Origin: Sneathiella sp.
Lineage (GTDB): Bacteria > Pseudomonadota > Alphaproteobacteria > Sneathiellales > Sneathiellaceae
Assembly (NCBI GenBank): GCA_016765515.1
Contig: JAESPT010000205.1
Span: 1 to 7,518, forward strand
DNA: 7,518 nt
Direction of reading: 5' to 3'
The notes under the pieces were generated by a model, which worked only from the letters and a program-made list of their open reading frames with translations, made no database searches and was not told the DNA's origin. Position numbers and translations under genes: made by a program. Below, in pieces: positions 1-6,240 of this stretch. Every line of letters begins with the position of its first letter. The stretch's first letter is position 1.

Positions 1-373
1 CCACAAAAATTTTACGATCCGTTTCTAACAAGGAAAGAACGGTTTGTAACACACATACATGGGCTTCACATCCAACAACGACAATTTCTGATTTTCCTTT
101 CAAGGCGCCCAGAAAATCAGGTTCACGGCAGGCGTCAAACGTCATTTTTTTGAACACCTCGCCCGAATTTTTAACGGCTAATTTAGAAACTGTCGATCCC
201 AATCCATCGGGATTCTGCTCAGTTAGCAGACTGGGAATATTGAGCAGATTTACTGCCTCCAGCAAATGTCCGACATTACTAATAATCTCTTCAGCGTTGT
301 GAATGGCAGGGATCAGTTTCTCCTGAATATCGATCATGAGAAGAATAGATTTATCAGCGTTTAAGGTGAGCAT
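1..373 (-). CDS. Isochorismatase-like (ISOC-type cysteine) hydrolase, C-terminus cut by window edge
   Basis: The first 124 residues of a cysteine hydrolase of the isochorismatase superfamily are present; the rest lies beyond position 1. The family's Asp-Lys-Cys triad is visible: D15 in MIDIQEKL, K76 in KKMTFDAC and the nucleophile C107 in GCEAHVCVLQT. The TEQNPDGLGSTV stretch (residues 51-62) resembles the eukaryotic/bacterial ISOC1/ISOC2 branch rather than true isochorismatases such as EntB, so the substrate is unknown; amides or other small hydrolysable metabolites are possible. It is probably a cytosolic protein of about 180 aa, since no signal peptide is seen. The ATG at 371-373 lies inside the end of the TetR gene and has a strong GGAGGA ribosome site 5 nt upstream. 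The two genes therefore share a transcript and perhaps translation. Family assignment is firm; the reaction is not. Confidence 0.9.
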   Translation of the reverse strand, partial: MLTLNADKSILLMIDIQEKLIPAIHNAEEIISNVGHLLEAVNLLNIPSLLTEQNPDGLGSTVSKLAVKNSGEVFKKMTFDACREPDFLGALKGKSEIVVVGCEAHVCVLQTVLSLLETDRKIFV

Positions 374-1004
374 GGTTTTCCTCCCAGTTACAAATTGTGA
401 TTTTTTCTTCAATAAACGCGCGCATTAACTCTTGGGATGACATATCGAAAATTCTTATTCGTCCCGTATGTTCCATCAGTAATGACCCTGTTGCATAGGA
501 AAAGATATCGACCATCAATCGCTTGGAGGCCGTCTCGTCGGCACCAAGTTCTGATGCTGCGACCGCGATGGGCTGCAGGCAATCGGCAAATTGTTCATTT
601 AATCGGTGGTCCCGTTCCCTGCCGACCCCTTTTGGGGTCATGCCCCCTTTGAAAAGATAAAATCCAAGATCCAGGTCCTTGGGCCTTTTCGCGTAAAACT
701 GGAACACTGAAAACGCTGCCGCCCGAAACTTGTCCAGGGGGGCCGTTGCTTTTTTAACGGCTTTATCAACAAATCCCCTGAGATTGGCAAGTGAGTGAGA
801 CAGGAGTTCCGCATAAATTTCTTCGCGGGATTCAAAATGGAAATAAAGGGCTGCCGGTGTATATCCAGCCTCGCTGGCTATGGCCCGCAGACTGGCTCCA
901 TCCAATCCCTCTTTTTCAAAAACTCGGCGTGCCGCTTCAAGAATGAGAGTGCGTTTGTGCTCACTGACCGCTTTTTTTCGCTGTTTCTCAATCTCTTTCG
1001 CCAT
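354..1004 (-). CDS. TetR/AcrR-family transcriptional regulator
   Basis: A 216-aa one-domain-plus-ligand-domain repressor. The N-terminal DNA-binding domain spans about residues 16-65: helix 1 (RTLILEAARRVFEKEG), then the helix-turn-helix SLRAIASEAGYTPAALYFHF and the ESREEIYAELL helix, all typical of TetR proteins. The basic N-terminal arm (KEIEKQRKK) is common in operator-binding members. Residues 75-216 are a helical ligand/dimer domain that I cannot assign to a named inducer class. The ATG at 1002-1004 is preceded by AAGGAA about 8 nt upstream. The gene is divergent from the AbfD-like gene across 100 bp holding two palindromic repeats, its likely operators. It overlaps the downstream hydrolase gene by 20 bp. 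It therefore probably represses itself, the hydrolase and the divergent flavoprotein until an unknown, perhaps acyl-CoA or aromatic, effector binds; the effector is a guess. Confidence 0.93.
   Translation of the reverse strand: MAKEIEKQRKKAVSEHKRTLILEAARRVFEKEGLDGASLRAIASEAGYTPAALYFHFESREEIYAELLSHSLANLRGFVDKAVKKATAPLDKFRAAAFSVFQFYAKRPKDLDLGFYLFKGGMTPKGVGRERDHRLNEQFADCLQPIAVAASELGADETASKRLMVDIFSYATGSLLMEHTGRIRIFDMSSQELMRAFIEEKITICNWEENHAHLKR
379..384 (-). promoter_or_regulatory. Strong internal ribosome-binding site for the hydrolase gene
   Basis: GGAGGA on the minus strand sits 5 nt before the ATG at 373 and lies inside the last codons of the TetR gene. It fixes the hydrolase start and shows that the 20-bp gene overlap is real rather than a start-calling artefact. 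Confidence 0.8.
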
Positions 1005-1022
1005 GAAGGGTTCCTTGAACGG

Positions 1023-1050
1023 TTGACAAATAATTTAACACTGTTAGATT
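1023..1050 (+). promoter_or_regulatory. Probable sigma-70-type promoter of the AbfD-like gene
   Basis: A perfect TTGACA (1023-1028) is followed after 16 nt by TAGATT (1045-1050), a 4-of-6 match to TATAAT. The spacer contains the first operator palindrome, so a bound repressor would block RNA polymerase. The leader to the ATG at 1105 would be about 45-50 nt. A second weaker pair, TTGAAC (1052-1057) and TATCAC (1074-1079), overlaps the second operator. For the opposite direction only a TACAAT-like element (1070-1075, minus strand) is seen, without a good -35. Confidence 0.5.
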
Positions 1051-1069
1051 TTTGAACACTGTTAGATTT
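1036..1069. promoter_or_regulatory. Tandem palindromic operator, probable TetR-protein binding site
   Basis: The 15-mer AACACTGTTAGATTT occurs twice, at 1037-1051 and 1055-1069, an 18-bp period. Each copy holds the odd-centred palindrome AACA-C-TGTT. In the first copy it extends to TAACA-C-TGTTA (1036-1046). The sites lie in the gap between the divergent TetR and AbfD-like genes, and the first falls between the -35 and -10 of the plus-strand promoter. That is the usual layout for autoregulated TetR operators. The repeat is seen directly; binding by the neighbouring TetR protein is inference. Confidence 0.7.
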
Positions 1070-1093
1070 ATTGTATCACACTTAAATTCAGAC

Positions 1094-1097
1094 GGAG
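1094..1097 (+). promoter_or_regulatory. Ribosome-binding site of the AbfD-like gene
   Basis: GGAG followed by AA, 7 nt before the ATG at 1105. It supports that start over the ATG two codons later (MLM). The beginning MLMTAE also matches the start of clostridial AbfD as I remember it. Confidence 0.7.
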
Positions 1098-1104
1098 AAG
1101 CCAA

Positions 1105-2598
1105 ATGTTGATGACAGCCGAAGATTATAGAGAGTCCCTTCGCCGCTATACTCCAAGAATATTTATCAATGGCTCGCAGGTGACAAATGTGGCGGATGAG
1201 CCTTTGCTTGCGCCGGGGATAGCGGGTGTTGGCGTCACTTACGATTTTGCCCATCATCCAGATCATGTTCATTCCCTTACGGCGATCGAAGCAAGTTCCG
1301 GTAAGACTGTCAACCGAATGCTGCACATCAATCGTGAGTCCAAGGACCTGCTCAGTAAACTGGAAGCTGTGCGGGCTGTCTGCGCTGAATCCGGCTGTGC
1401 GCAACGATATCTCGCCCATGATGCTCTAAACGGTTTGTATCAAGCTACTAAGCGAACCGATGACAGACACGGGACGGATTATCATCAGCGTTTCATCCAT
1501 TATCTGCATCGGGTTCAGGACGAGGATCTGTCCCTTGGGATCGCCATGACCGATGCGAAAGGTGACCGGTCAAAGCGGGCGGGCGAGCAAGCCAAGCGTG
1601 ATGTCTATGTGCATATCAAGGAACGGCGCCCGGACGGGATTATTATTCGGGGGACAAAAGCCATTGTGACAGGCGCACCTTACATGCATGAATTTCTGGT
1701 TATGCCGTGTCGGACCCACCCTGCGGAAGATGCCGATTTTGCAGTTGCCTGTGCCGTTCCCGTCGATGCGCCAGGCATTACCATAATCGCCCGACCTGCG
1801 GGACGGAGAGGCGAGGCGTCGGCAAAGTTTTCAGCCAAATATGGCCAATCAACCGGTGTGGTTCAATTTGACAATGTTTTTGTTCCTCATGAACAGGTGT
1901 TTCTCGCTGGAGAGACGGAGGAGGGCGGATTTCTCACGACGACATATGCCACCCACCATCGCCAGTCCTGTATTGGCGCGCGCGCTGGATTTGGTGATTT
2001 GCTGATCGGCGCGGGGGCATTAATGACCCGGGCAAATGGTCTGGATTTTGAAAAACACGGTCATCTTCGCGATGCAATGGTCGAGTTGATCACGATTACC
2101 GAGAGCTTTTATGCCTGCGGCGTCGCCTCGTCGGTCTATTGTGAGCAAGACCCCGCAGGTTCTGTCATGCCGCATCCCGTTTATTCCAATATTGGAAAGC
2201 TGTTGCTGGCCACGAAAATCTACGACATGCACCGGATTGCCCATCTGGTGTCTGGCGGTTTGATCGTTGCCTTGCCAGGCCCGGATGAAGATCATAATCC
2301 GGAAACTCAGGCCTCCCTTTCCGCTGTACTCTCTGGTCGTCCGGATATTCCAACCGAACAAAGGCTGGAAGTCGCCCGATTTATCGAAGACCTGACGGTT
2401 TCCTCTCAAGCGGGGTGGTATTCGGTTATGTCGTTGCATGGCGGCGGATCACCAGAAGCCATGAAACGGGAGATTTGGCGTAATTATCCGGTTAGCGAAA
2501 AAACCGATCTGGTTGAGCGCCTGCTGGACCGTGATATTCTGGATGAAGGTCAAAAAGTCACAGATCAGCCCGGGAAATGTTGCGAAAAAGGATGCTAG
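1105..2598 (+). CDS. 4-hydroxybutyryl-CoA dehydratase (AbfD) / HpaB-family flavoprotein lacking the canonical Fe-S ligands
   Basis: 497 aa, full length for the family (AbfD is about 490). Family marks run throughout: the MLMTAEDYRESLRR start, GKTVNRM (66-72), HGTDYHQRFIHYL (122-134), AMTDAKGDR (147-155), DGIIIRGTKA (177-186), VVQFDNVFVP (252-261), HHRQS (284-288) and SLHGGGSPEA (443-452). Family members have an acyl-CoA-dehydrogenase fold and bind FAD. AbfD dehydrates 4-hydroxybutyryl-CoA with FAD plus a [4Fe-4S] cluster held by C99, C103, H292 and C299. Here the equivalents are C98, Y102, H285 and A292, so two ligands are missing. AbfD E257, Y296 and E455 correspond to T250, C289 and M442. 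The HpaB substrate Arg/His pair also appears absent. C93 and C289 are extra cysteines nearby, and the tail ends CCEKGC. Family membership is firm; the reaction is unknown and dehydratase activity should not be assumed. Expression is probably controlled by the divergent TetR protein. Confidence 0.88.
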   Translation: MLMTAEDYRESLRRYTPRIFINGSQVTNVADEPLLAPGIAGVGVTYDFAHHPDHVHSLTAIEASSGKTVNRMLHINRESKDLLSKLEAVRAVCAESGCAQRYLAHDALNGLYQATKRTDDRHGTDYHQRFIHYLHRVQDEDLSLGIAMTDAKGDRSKRAGEQAKRDVYVHIKERRPDGIIIRGTKAIVTGAPYMHEFLVMPCRTHPAEDADFAVACAVPVDAPGITIIARPAGRRGEASAKFSAKYGQSTGVVQFDNVFVPHEQVFLAGETEEGGFLTTTYATHHRQSCIGARAGFGDLLIGAGALMTRANGLDFEKHGHLRDAMVELITITESFYACGVASSVYCEQDPAGSVMPHPVYSNIGKLLLATKIYDMHRIAHLVSGGLIVALPGPDEDHNPETQASLSAVLSGRPDIPTEQRLEVARFIEDLTVSSQAGWYSVMSLHGGGSPEAMKREIWRNYPVSEKTDLVERLLDRDILDEGQKVTDQPGKCCEKGC

Positions 2599-2609
2599 TC
2601 CAGACTAAG

Positions 2610-3071
2610 TCAGAGTGATTGAGCGGCGTCCAATACGGCGTCTACATGGCCTTTGACTTTAACCTTTCGCCAGACATTTTGTACAATGCCGGAGGCATCT
2701 ATCAAAAATGTCGCTCGCTCAATACCCATATATTTGCGGCCATACATATTTTTCTCAACCCAAACACCGAAGGCTTCGCAAGCGGCACCGTCTTCATCGC
2801 TTGCCAGAAGGACAGAAAGTTCATGTTTGGCGCGGAATTTTTCGTGTTTTGCGAGCGTGTCTTTCGAAACACCGATCACGGTAACACCAGTCGCATTAAA
2901 CTGGGACTTCAATTCCGTGAAATCCTTAGCTTCAGTGGTGCAGCCGGGGGTATCATCCTTGGGGTAAAAATAGAGCACATATATTTGCCCTTTAAGACCG
3001 TCAGAACTGATCGTTCCGACATCATCCGTGGGCATACTAAAATCTGGGACAGTCTGTCCTACTTCTACCAT
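2610..3071 (-). CDS. bcp: Bcp/PrxQ-type peroxiredoxin (thioredoxin-dependent thiol peroxidase)
   Basis: 153 aa, the normal length for Bcp (about 156). It reduces H2O2 and organic hydroperoxides in the cytosol, usually with thioredoxin as donor. The thioredoxin-like fold starts with VGQTVPDFSMP. The peroxidatic site is the PxxxTxxC motif P37-T41-C44 in YPKDDTPGCTTEA. The conserved arginine is R119 in GIERATFLID. The resolving cysteine five residues after the active one in E. coli Bcp is K49 here, so this is a one-Cys-like variant; the only other cysteine is C98 in the DGAACEAFGVW stretch. The ATG at 3069-3071 has AAAGGA 6 nt upstream. The gene lies 107 nt downstream of glnE on the same strand. 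It may be cotranscribed with glnE or have its own promoter, but no clear promoter is seen. Confidence 0.96.
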   Translation of the reverse strand: MVEVGQTVPDFSMPTDDVGTISSDGLKGQIYVLYFYPKDDTPGCTTEAKDFTELKSQFNATGVTVIGVSKDTLAKHEKFRAKHELSVLLASDEDGAACEAFGVWVEKNMYGRKYMGIERATFLIDASGIVQNVWRKVKVKGHVDAVLDAAQSL

Positions 3072-3178
3072 TACAGATCCTTTCGACTTTTCTCGTTGCT
3101 AGGGTACTGAAGTAGCAGTGGATTCCCATCTAGACAAGTAGACATGTCGTTTGAATTGAAATTAATAGTAGGAGACGA
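3072..3178. other. glnE-bcp intergenic gap
   Basis: 107 bp between the glnE stop and the bcp start. I see no hairpin with a T-run that would end the glnE transcript and no convincing -35/-10 pair for bcp. A short TGTCTA-CT-TGTCTA direct repeat occurs on the minus strand, with no function I can assign. The bcp ribosome site (AAAGGA, 3078-3083) is the only clear element. Confidence 0.5.
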
Positions 3179-6148
3179 CTAGGAGGACGGTATGAGTTCC
3201 TTGAAGCAGTGACTGACATATTTTTGTGTTTTCTCTATATGTGCCGTCAGGCTTTCAAAGTCAGGCTGATTGCCCGCTTTCGACAGAGCTTGTTTCAGGG
3301 CTGTTGGAATTTGATCTGTCACTATTCTTTCGCTTAGCGAGAGACGAATAAGTCCTTGCAAGTTTAGGTAGAAGGACATGGCGCTGGTCAGTTTTTCCGA
3401 TTGCTCAGCTGTCAGAATATTTTCTGATCCCATGCGCTGAAAACTTTCAATCGTGTTGGGAATAAGGATTGCCGGGTGTTTGAGACCCTGTATCAATTTG
3501 AGATATTGGCAGATGAATTCCAGGTCCATCAAACCACCAGGATGATTTTTCAGAGCCCAAATCGATTTGCCTACATGCTCTTTGTGCAGCCGGGTTTGCA
3601 TGTCATAAACATCCTTCGCCACTTGTGCGGGCTCACGCTTGACGCTCACAATTTCCTTCAAGGTGTCACTCACAGCGCGTGTCAAAATTGGATCACCGGC
3701 AACGACCCTGGCGCGGGTCAACGCTAGATGCTCCCAGGTCCAGGCATCCTCTGCGTAGTATTTTTTGAAACCTTCAAGGGGAAGCGCTATGGGCCCGGAT
3801 TTCCCATGGGGACGGAGTCTCATATCTACTTCATAGAGGCGGCCTTCTCCGGTCAAAGCACTGAGAGTATTGATAAAACGCTGACTGAGGCGTGTATAGA
3901 ATAAACCCGAGGGAATGGGTTTTAAGCCGTCGGTCATGACGTCTTCTGTCTCTGTATTAAAGACAAAAATCAGATCCGCGTCGGAGCCGGGAGTCATTTC
4001 ACGGCTGCCAAGCTTACCCGCGGCAATAACCACAAACTCTCCGCCTGGAACCTGCCCATGTTTTTCTTCCAACTCCCCTTTTACATGAGGGAGCAGAACC
4101 TGCATGACAATTTCAGCGATACAGGTAAGGGAGGCTCCGGCTGTTACCGTTGCGCCGCGACTATTCTCATGATCGATATTGTCCAGGATCTGGACGCCAA
4201 CGCGAAATTTGAGATCATTGAGCCAGCGACGGGAGATATCGAGGACGTCCTGAAAATCCCGGCCGGTCTCCAACATAAACTCCAGATCTTCAGTGAGTTC
4301 TTCGCGGCTTTGTAAAGGTCCCATAAAATCAGGAGAGAGGACACCGTCCAGCAAAAGTGGGTTTGTTGATAACCGATCGGCCAATTGCGGCGCCATTCCC
4401 ATAATCTTGGCCACAAGCTGCAACAAGCTTGGATGGGCATTGAAAAGGGAGAACAATTGAACCCCGGCGGGCAGCTTTTTCAAAAAAGCATCGAAGCGCA
4501 TAAAGGCCGCATCGGGTTTTACCGTATTGGCAAGGTTTTCCAGAATGACTGGCATGAGGGTGGTGAGCAGCTGTTGGGCGCGTACGGTACGGGTGGCCCG
4601 ATATCGTCCATGGTGCCACTCACGGATGATTTTGGAAATGGTGGAGGTATCCTCATATCCCAAATCCTGCAGGGATAGAAGGGTTTCCGGATCATCCTCT
4701 GCCCCGGTAAAGACCAGCCGTCCGACAAGGCGCTCTTCATTCTCTTCAAAGTGAAACAAGGCGTCATAGTGATTTTTGACAGCTTTCAGAGTGTTTTCAA
4801 GTGTGCTGCGAAAAATTGAAGCATCGTCATATCCCATAAACACGCCAAGCCGATCGAGATCGTGCTCTTTTTCGGGGAGAAGCTGAGTTTGCTCATCCTG
4901 GATCATCTGCAAGCGATGTTCCAATGTTCGAAGAAAAATATAGGCCCCGGTCAGATCATCGCGAACAGCAAGCTCTACTTTCCCAAAATCTGTCAACGCC
5001 TGCAGGGTGCCAAGTGTTGTTGATAGGCGCAGGGCTGGATTACGCCCCCCTTCAATGAGTTGTTGGGTCTGGCAAAAGAACTCAATTTCCCGAATGCCGC
5101 CCCGACCAATTTTGATGTTATGGCCATCCAGAGAAATTTTACCAAAGCCCTTATGGGTATGAATTTGCAATTTGATTGCTTGAATATCTGCAATGGCCGC
5201 AAAATCCAGAAATTTGCGCCAGATAAAAGGCTGCAGAAAATCAATGAATTCTTCTCCGGCGACCAAGTCACCGGCAATGGGGCGGGCTTTGATCATTGCC
5301 GCCCGTTCCCAATTTTGGCCCTGACTTTCATAATATGTATGAGCCGCCGCCAGCGGCAGGGCCGGGGGCGTTGCTCCAGGATCAGGGCGCAGGCGTAAAT
5401 CCGTTCGAAACACATATCCGTCAGCCGTGCGTTCCTGCATCATTTTAACCAGATTACGGGCGATTTTGACAAAACAGTCGTGGACAGATTTACGTCCGGT
5501 ATAGGTAATTCTGTCTGTATCAAACAGAATAATGAGGTCAATATCGCTTGAATAATTCAGCTCAAATGCACCCAGTTTTCCCATGCCCAGAATGATGAGG
5601 CCGCTGTTATAAACTGGGTTTTCCGGGTGGGGGAGAACTAGCTCGCCTTTGGTGTGGGCCGCCAAAAGTAAGTGAGAAATACAGCAATCCGTGGCAAAAG
5701 CGGCAAAATCGGAAAGGGTTTTTGTGATTGTCAACAAAGACCAGCTTTCCGCCATATCAGCCAGGGCCGTCAGAAGTGCAATACGTTTCTTGGCGGTCCG
5801 AAGGGCGGCCATAACGACCGTCATCTCGTTTTGCGGGGCAATGTGCGGTTTCAGGTTCTGATAGATCCACGAAAGCGCTTCGTTGCTCCCAGATCGGATC
5901 AGAGTGCTAAAAAATTCAAGATCTTTGAGCAGGCATTGACTGAGATAGGGACTGTTTCCAAAAATGGCGTCCAATATTTGTCGTCCGACCTTAGTTTCGC
6001 CAAAATTATGTCCAAAACTGGAATAAACCGGGTGGTCTGAGATTATTTCCAACCAGTTTTCGTGGCCAACTTTTAGGAAATCCTGGTTTCCAGGACTGGG
6101 AAGTGACTTAACTTCATCAATAAACGAGAATAATTCAACTTCAGACAT
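3179..6148 (-). CDS. glnE: Bifunctional glutamine synthetase adenylyltransferase / adenylyl-removing enzyme
   Basis: About 989 aa (E. coli GlnE is 946). It adenylylates glutamine synthetase when nitrogen is plentiful and removes the AMP when nitrogen is scarce, under PII and glutamine control. Both nucleotidyltransferase domains look intact. The N-terminal deadenylylase half has GMGKLGAFELNYSSDID (188-204; D202, D204) with D250 in TDLRLRPDPG. The C-terminal adenylylation half has AAGKLGSREMTPGSDAD (709-725; D723, D725) with D775 in VDMRLRPHGKSG. Each half is followed by its helical GlnD-type domain with the GG-x4-EF element (GGIREIEF near 350, GGLMDLEF near 871). I chose the ATG at 6146-6148 because AGGA lies 9 nt upstream. 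A TTG two codons earlier (6154) would leave only 3 nt. bcp follows on the same strand and a DUF3971 gene is divergent. No frameshift or missing catalytic aspartate is seen. Confidence 0.97.
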   Translation of the reverse strand: MSEVELFSFIDEVKSLPSPGNQDFLKVGHENWLEIISDHPVYSSFGHNFGETKVGRQILDAIFGNSPYLSQCLLKDLEFFSTLIRSGSNEALSWIYQNLKPHIAPQNEMTVVMAALRTAKKRIALLTALADMAESWSLLTITKTLSDFAAFATDCCISHLLLAAHTKGELVLPHPENPVYNSGLIILGMGKLGAFELNYSSDIDLIILFDTDRITYTGRKSVHDCFVKIARNLVKMMQERTADGYVFRTDLRLRPDPGATPPALPLAAAHTYYESQGQNWERAAMIKARPIAGDLVAGEEFIDFLQPFIWRKFLDFAAIADIQAIKLQIHTHKGFGKISLDGHNIKIGRGGIREIEFFCQTQQLIEGGRNPALRLSTTLGTLQALTDFGKVELAVRDDLTGAYIFLRTLEHRLQMIQDEQTQLLPEKEHDLDRLGVFMGYDDASIFRSTLENTLKAVKNHYDALFHFEENEERLVGRLVFTGAEDDPETLLSLQDLGYEDTSTISKIIREWHHGRYRATRTVRAQQLLTTLMPVILENLANTVKPDAAFMRFDAFLKKLPAGVQLFSLFNAHPSLLQLVAKIMGMAPQLADRLSTNPLLLDGVLSPDFMGPLQSREELTEDLEFMLETGRDFQDVLDISRRWLNDLKFRVGVQILDNIDHENSRGATVTAGASLTCIAEIVMQVLLPHVKGELEEKHGQVPGGEFVVIAAGKLGSREMTPGSDADLIFVFNTETEDVMTDGLKPIPSGLFYTRLSQRFINTLSALTGEGRLYEVDMRLRPHGKSGPIALPLEGFKKYYAEDAWTWEHLALTRARVVAGDPILTRAVSDTLKEIVSVKREPAQVAKDVYDMQTRLHKEHVGKSIWALKNHPGGLMDLEFICQYLKLIQGLKHPAILIPNTIESFQRMGSENILTAEQSEKLTSAMSFYLNLQGLIRLSLSERIVTDQIPTALKQALSKAGNQPDFESLTAHIEKTQKYVSHCFKELIPSS

Positions 6149-6240
6149 ATCCAACGTTCCTAAAATCGGTCATAGTATAAAGGCCGTAAACCTTGGCGCG
6201 GACACTGGATTAATTTCAACAATAATGTGAATAGCACGTT
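6149..6240. promoter_or_regulatory. Divergent glnE / DUF3971 intergenic region
   Basis: About 92 bp that must hold the start signals for both genes. On the minus strand TATACT (plus 6174-6179) is a 5-of-6 match to a -10 box for glnE, 26 nt before the ATG, but no matching -35 is visible at 16-18 nt. On the plus strand there is no good promoter or ribosome site before the DUF3971 gene. A start-stop pair, ATGTGA, occurs at 6225-6230. Confidence 0.35.
6158..6161 (-). promoter_or_regulatory. Ribosome-binding site deciding the glnE start
   Basis: AGGA on the minus strand, 9 nt before the ATG at 6148 but only 3 nt before the in-frame TTG at 6154. Spacing favours the ATG and removes two residues (MD) from the longest possible protein. 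Confidence 0.55.

Noticed and set aside
988..1419. A 143-codon minus-strand frame opposite the AbfD-like start
   Set aside because: It runs antisense to a clearly conserved coding region and would cross the operator. It shows no family motif and no supporting ribosome site.
2020..2439. A 139-codon minus-strand frame inside the AbfD-like gene
   Set aside because: Its low-complexity, motif-free translation lies opposite conserved family blocks.
1105..2598. Calling the gene abfD or hpaB
   Set aside because: Key AbfD ligands and catalytic residues, and the HpaB Arg/His substrate pair, are missing, so neither symbol is supported.
2596..2607. Inverted repeat TAGTC-CA-GACTA at the AbfD-like stop codon as a terminator
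   Set aside because: The loop would be too short for the full stem, only a 4-bp stem is possible, and no T-run follows.
2619..3110. A 163-codon plus-strand frame across bcp
   Set aside because: It is a shadow of the peroxiredoxin gene, whose PxxxTxxC motif and length are convincing.
5672..6040. A 122-codon plus-strand frame inside glnE
   Set aside because: It is antisense to the conserved N-terminal half of glnE, with no homology signal.
6174..6181. TATAAA (6176-6181) as a plus-strand promoter for the DUF3971 gene
   Set aside because: There is no -35 at 16-18 nt upstream. The overlapping minus-strand TATACT fits glnE at least as well.
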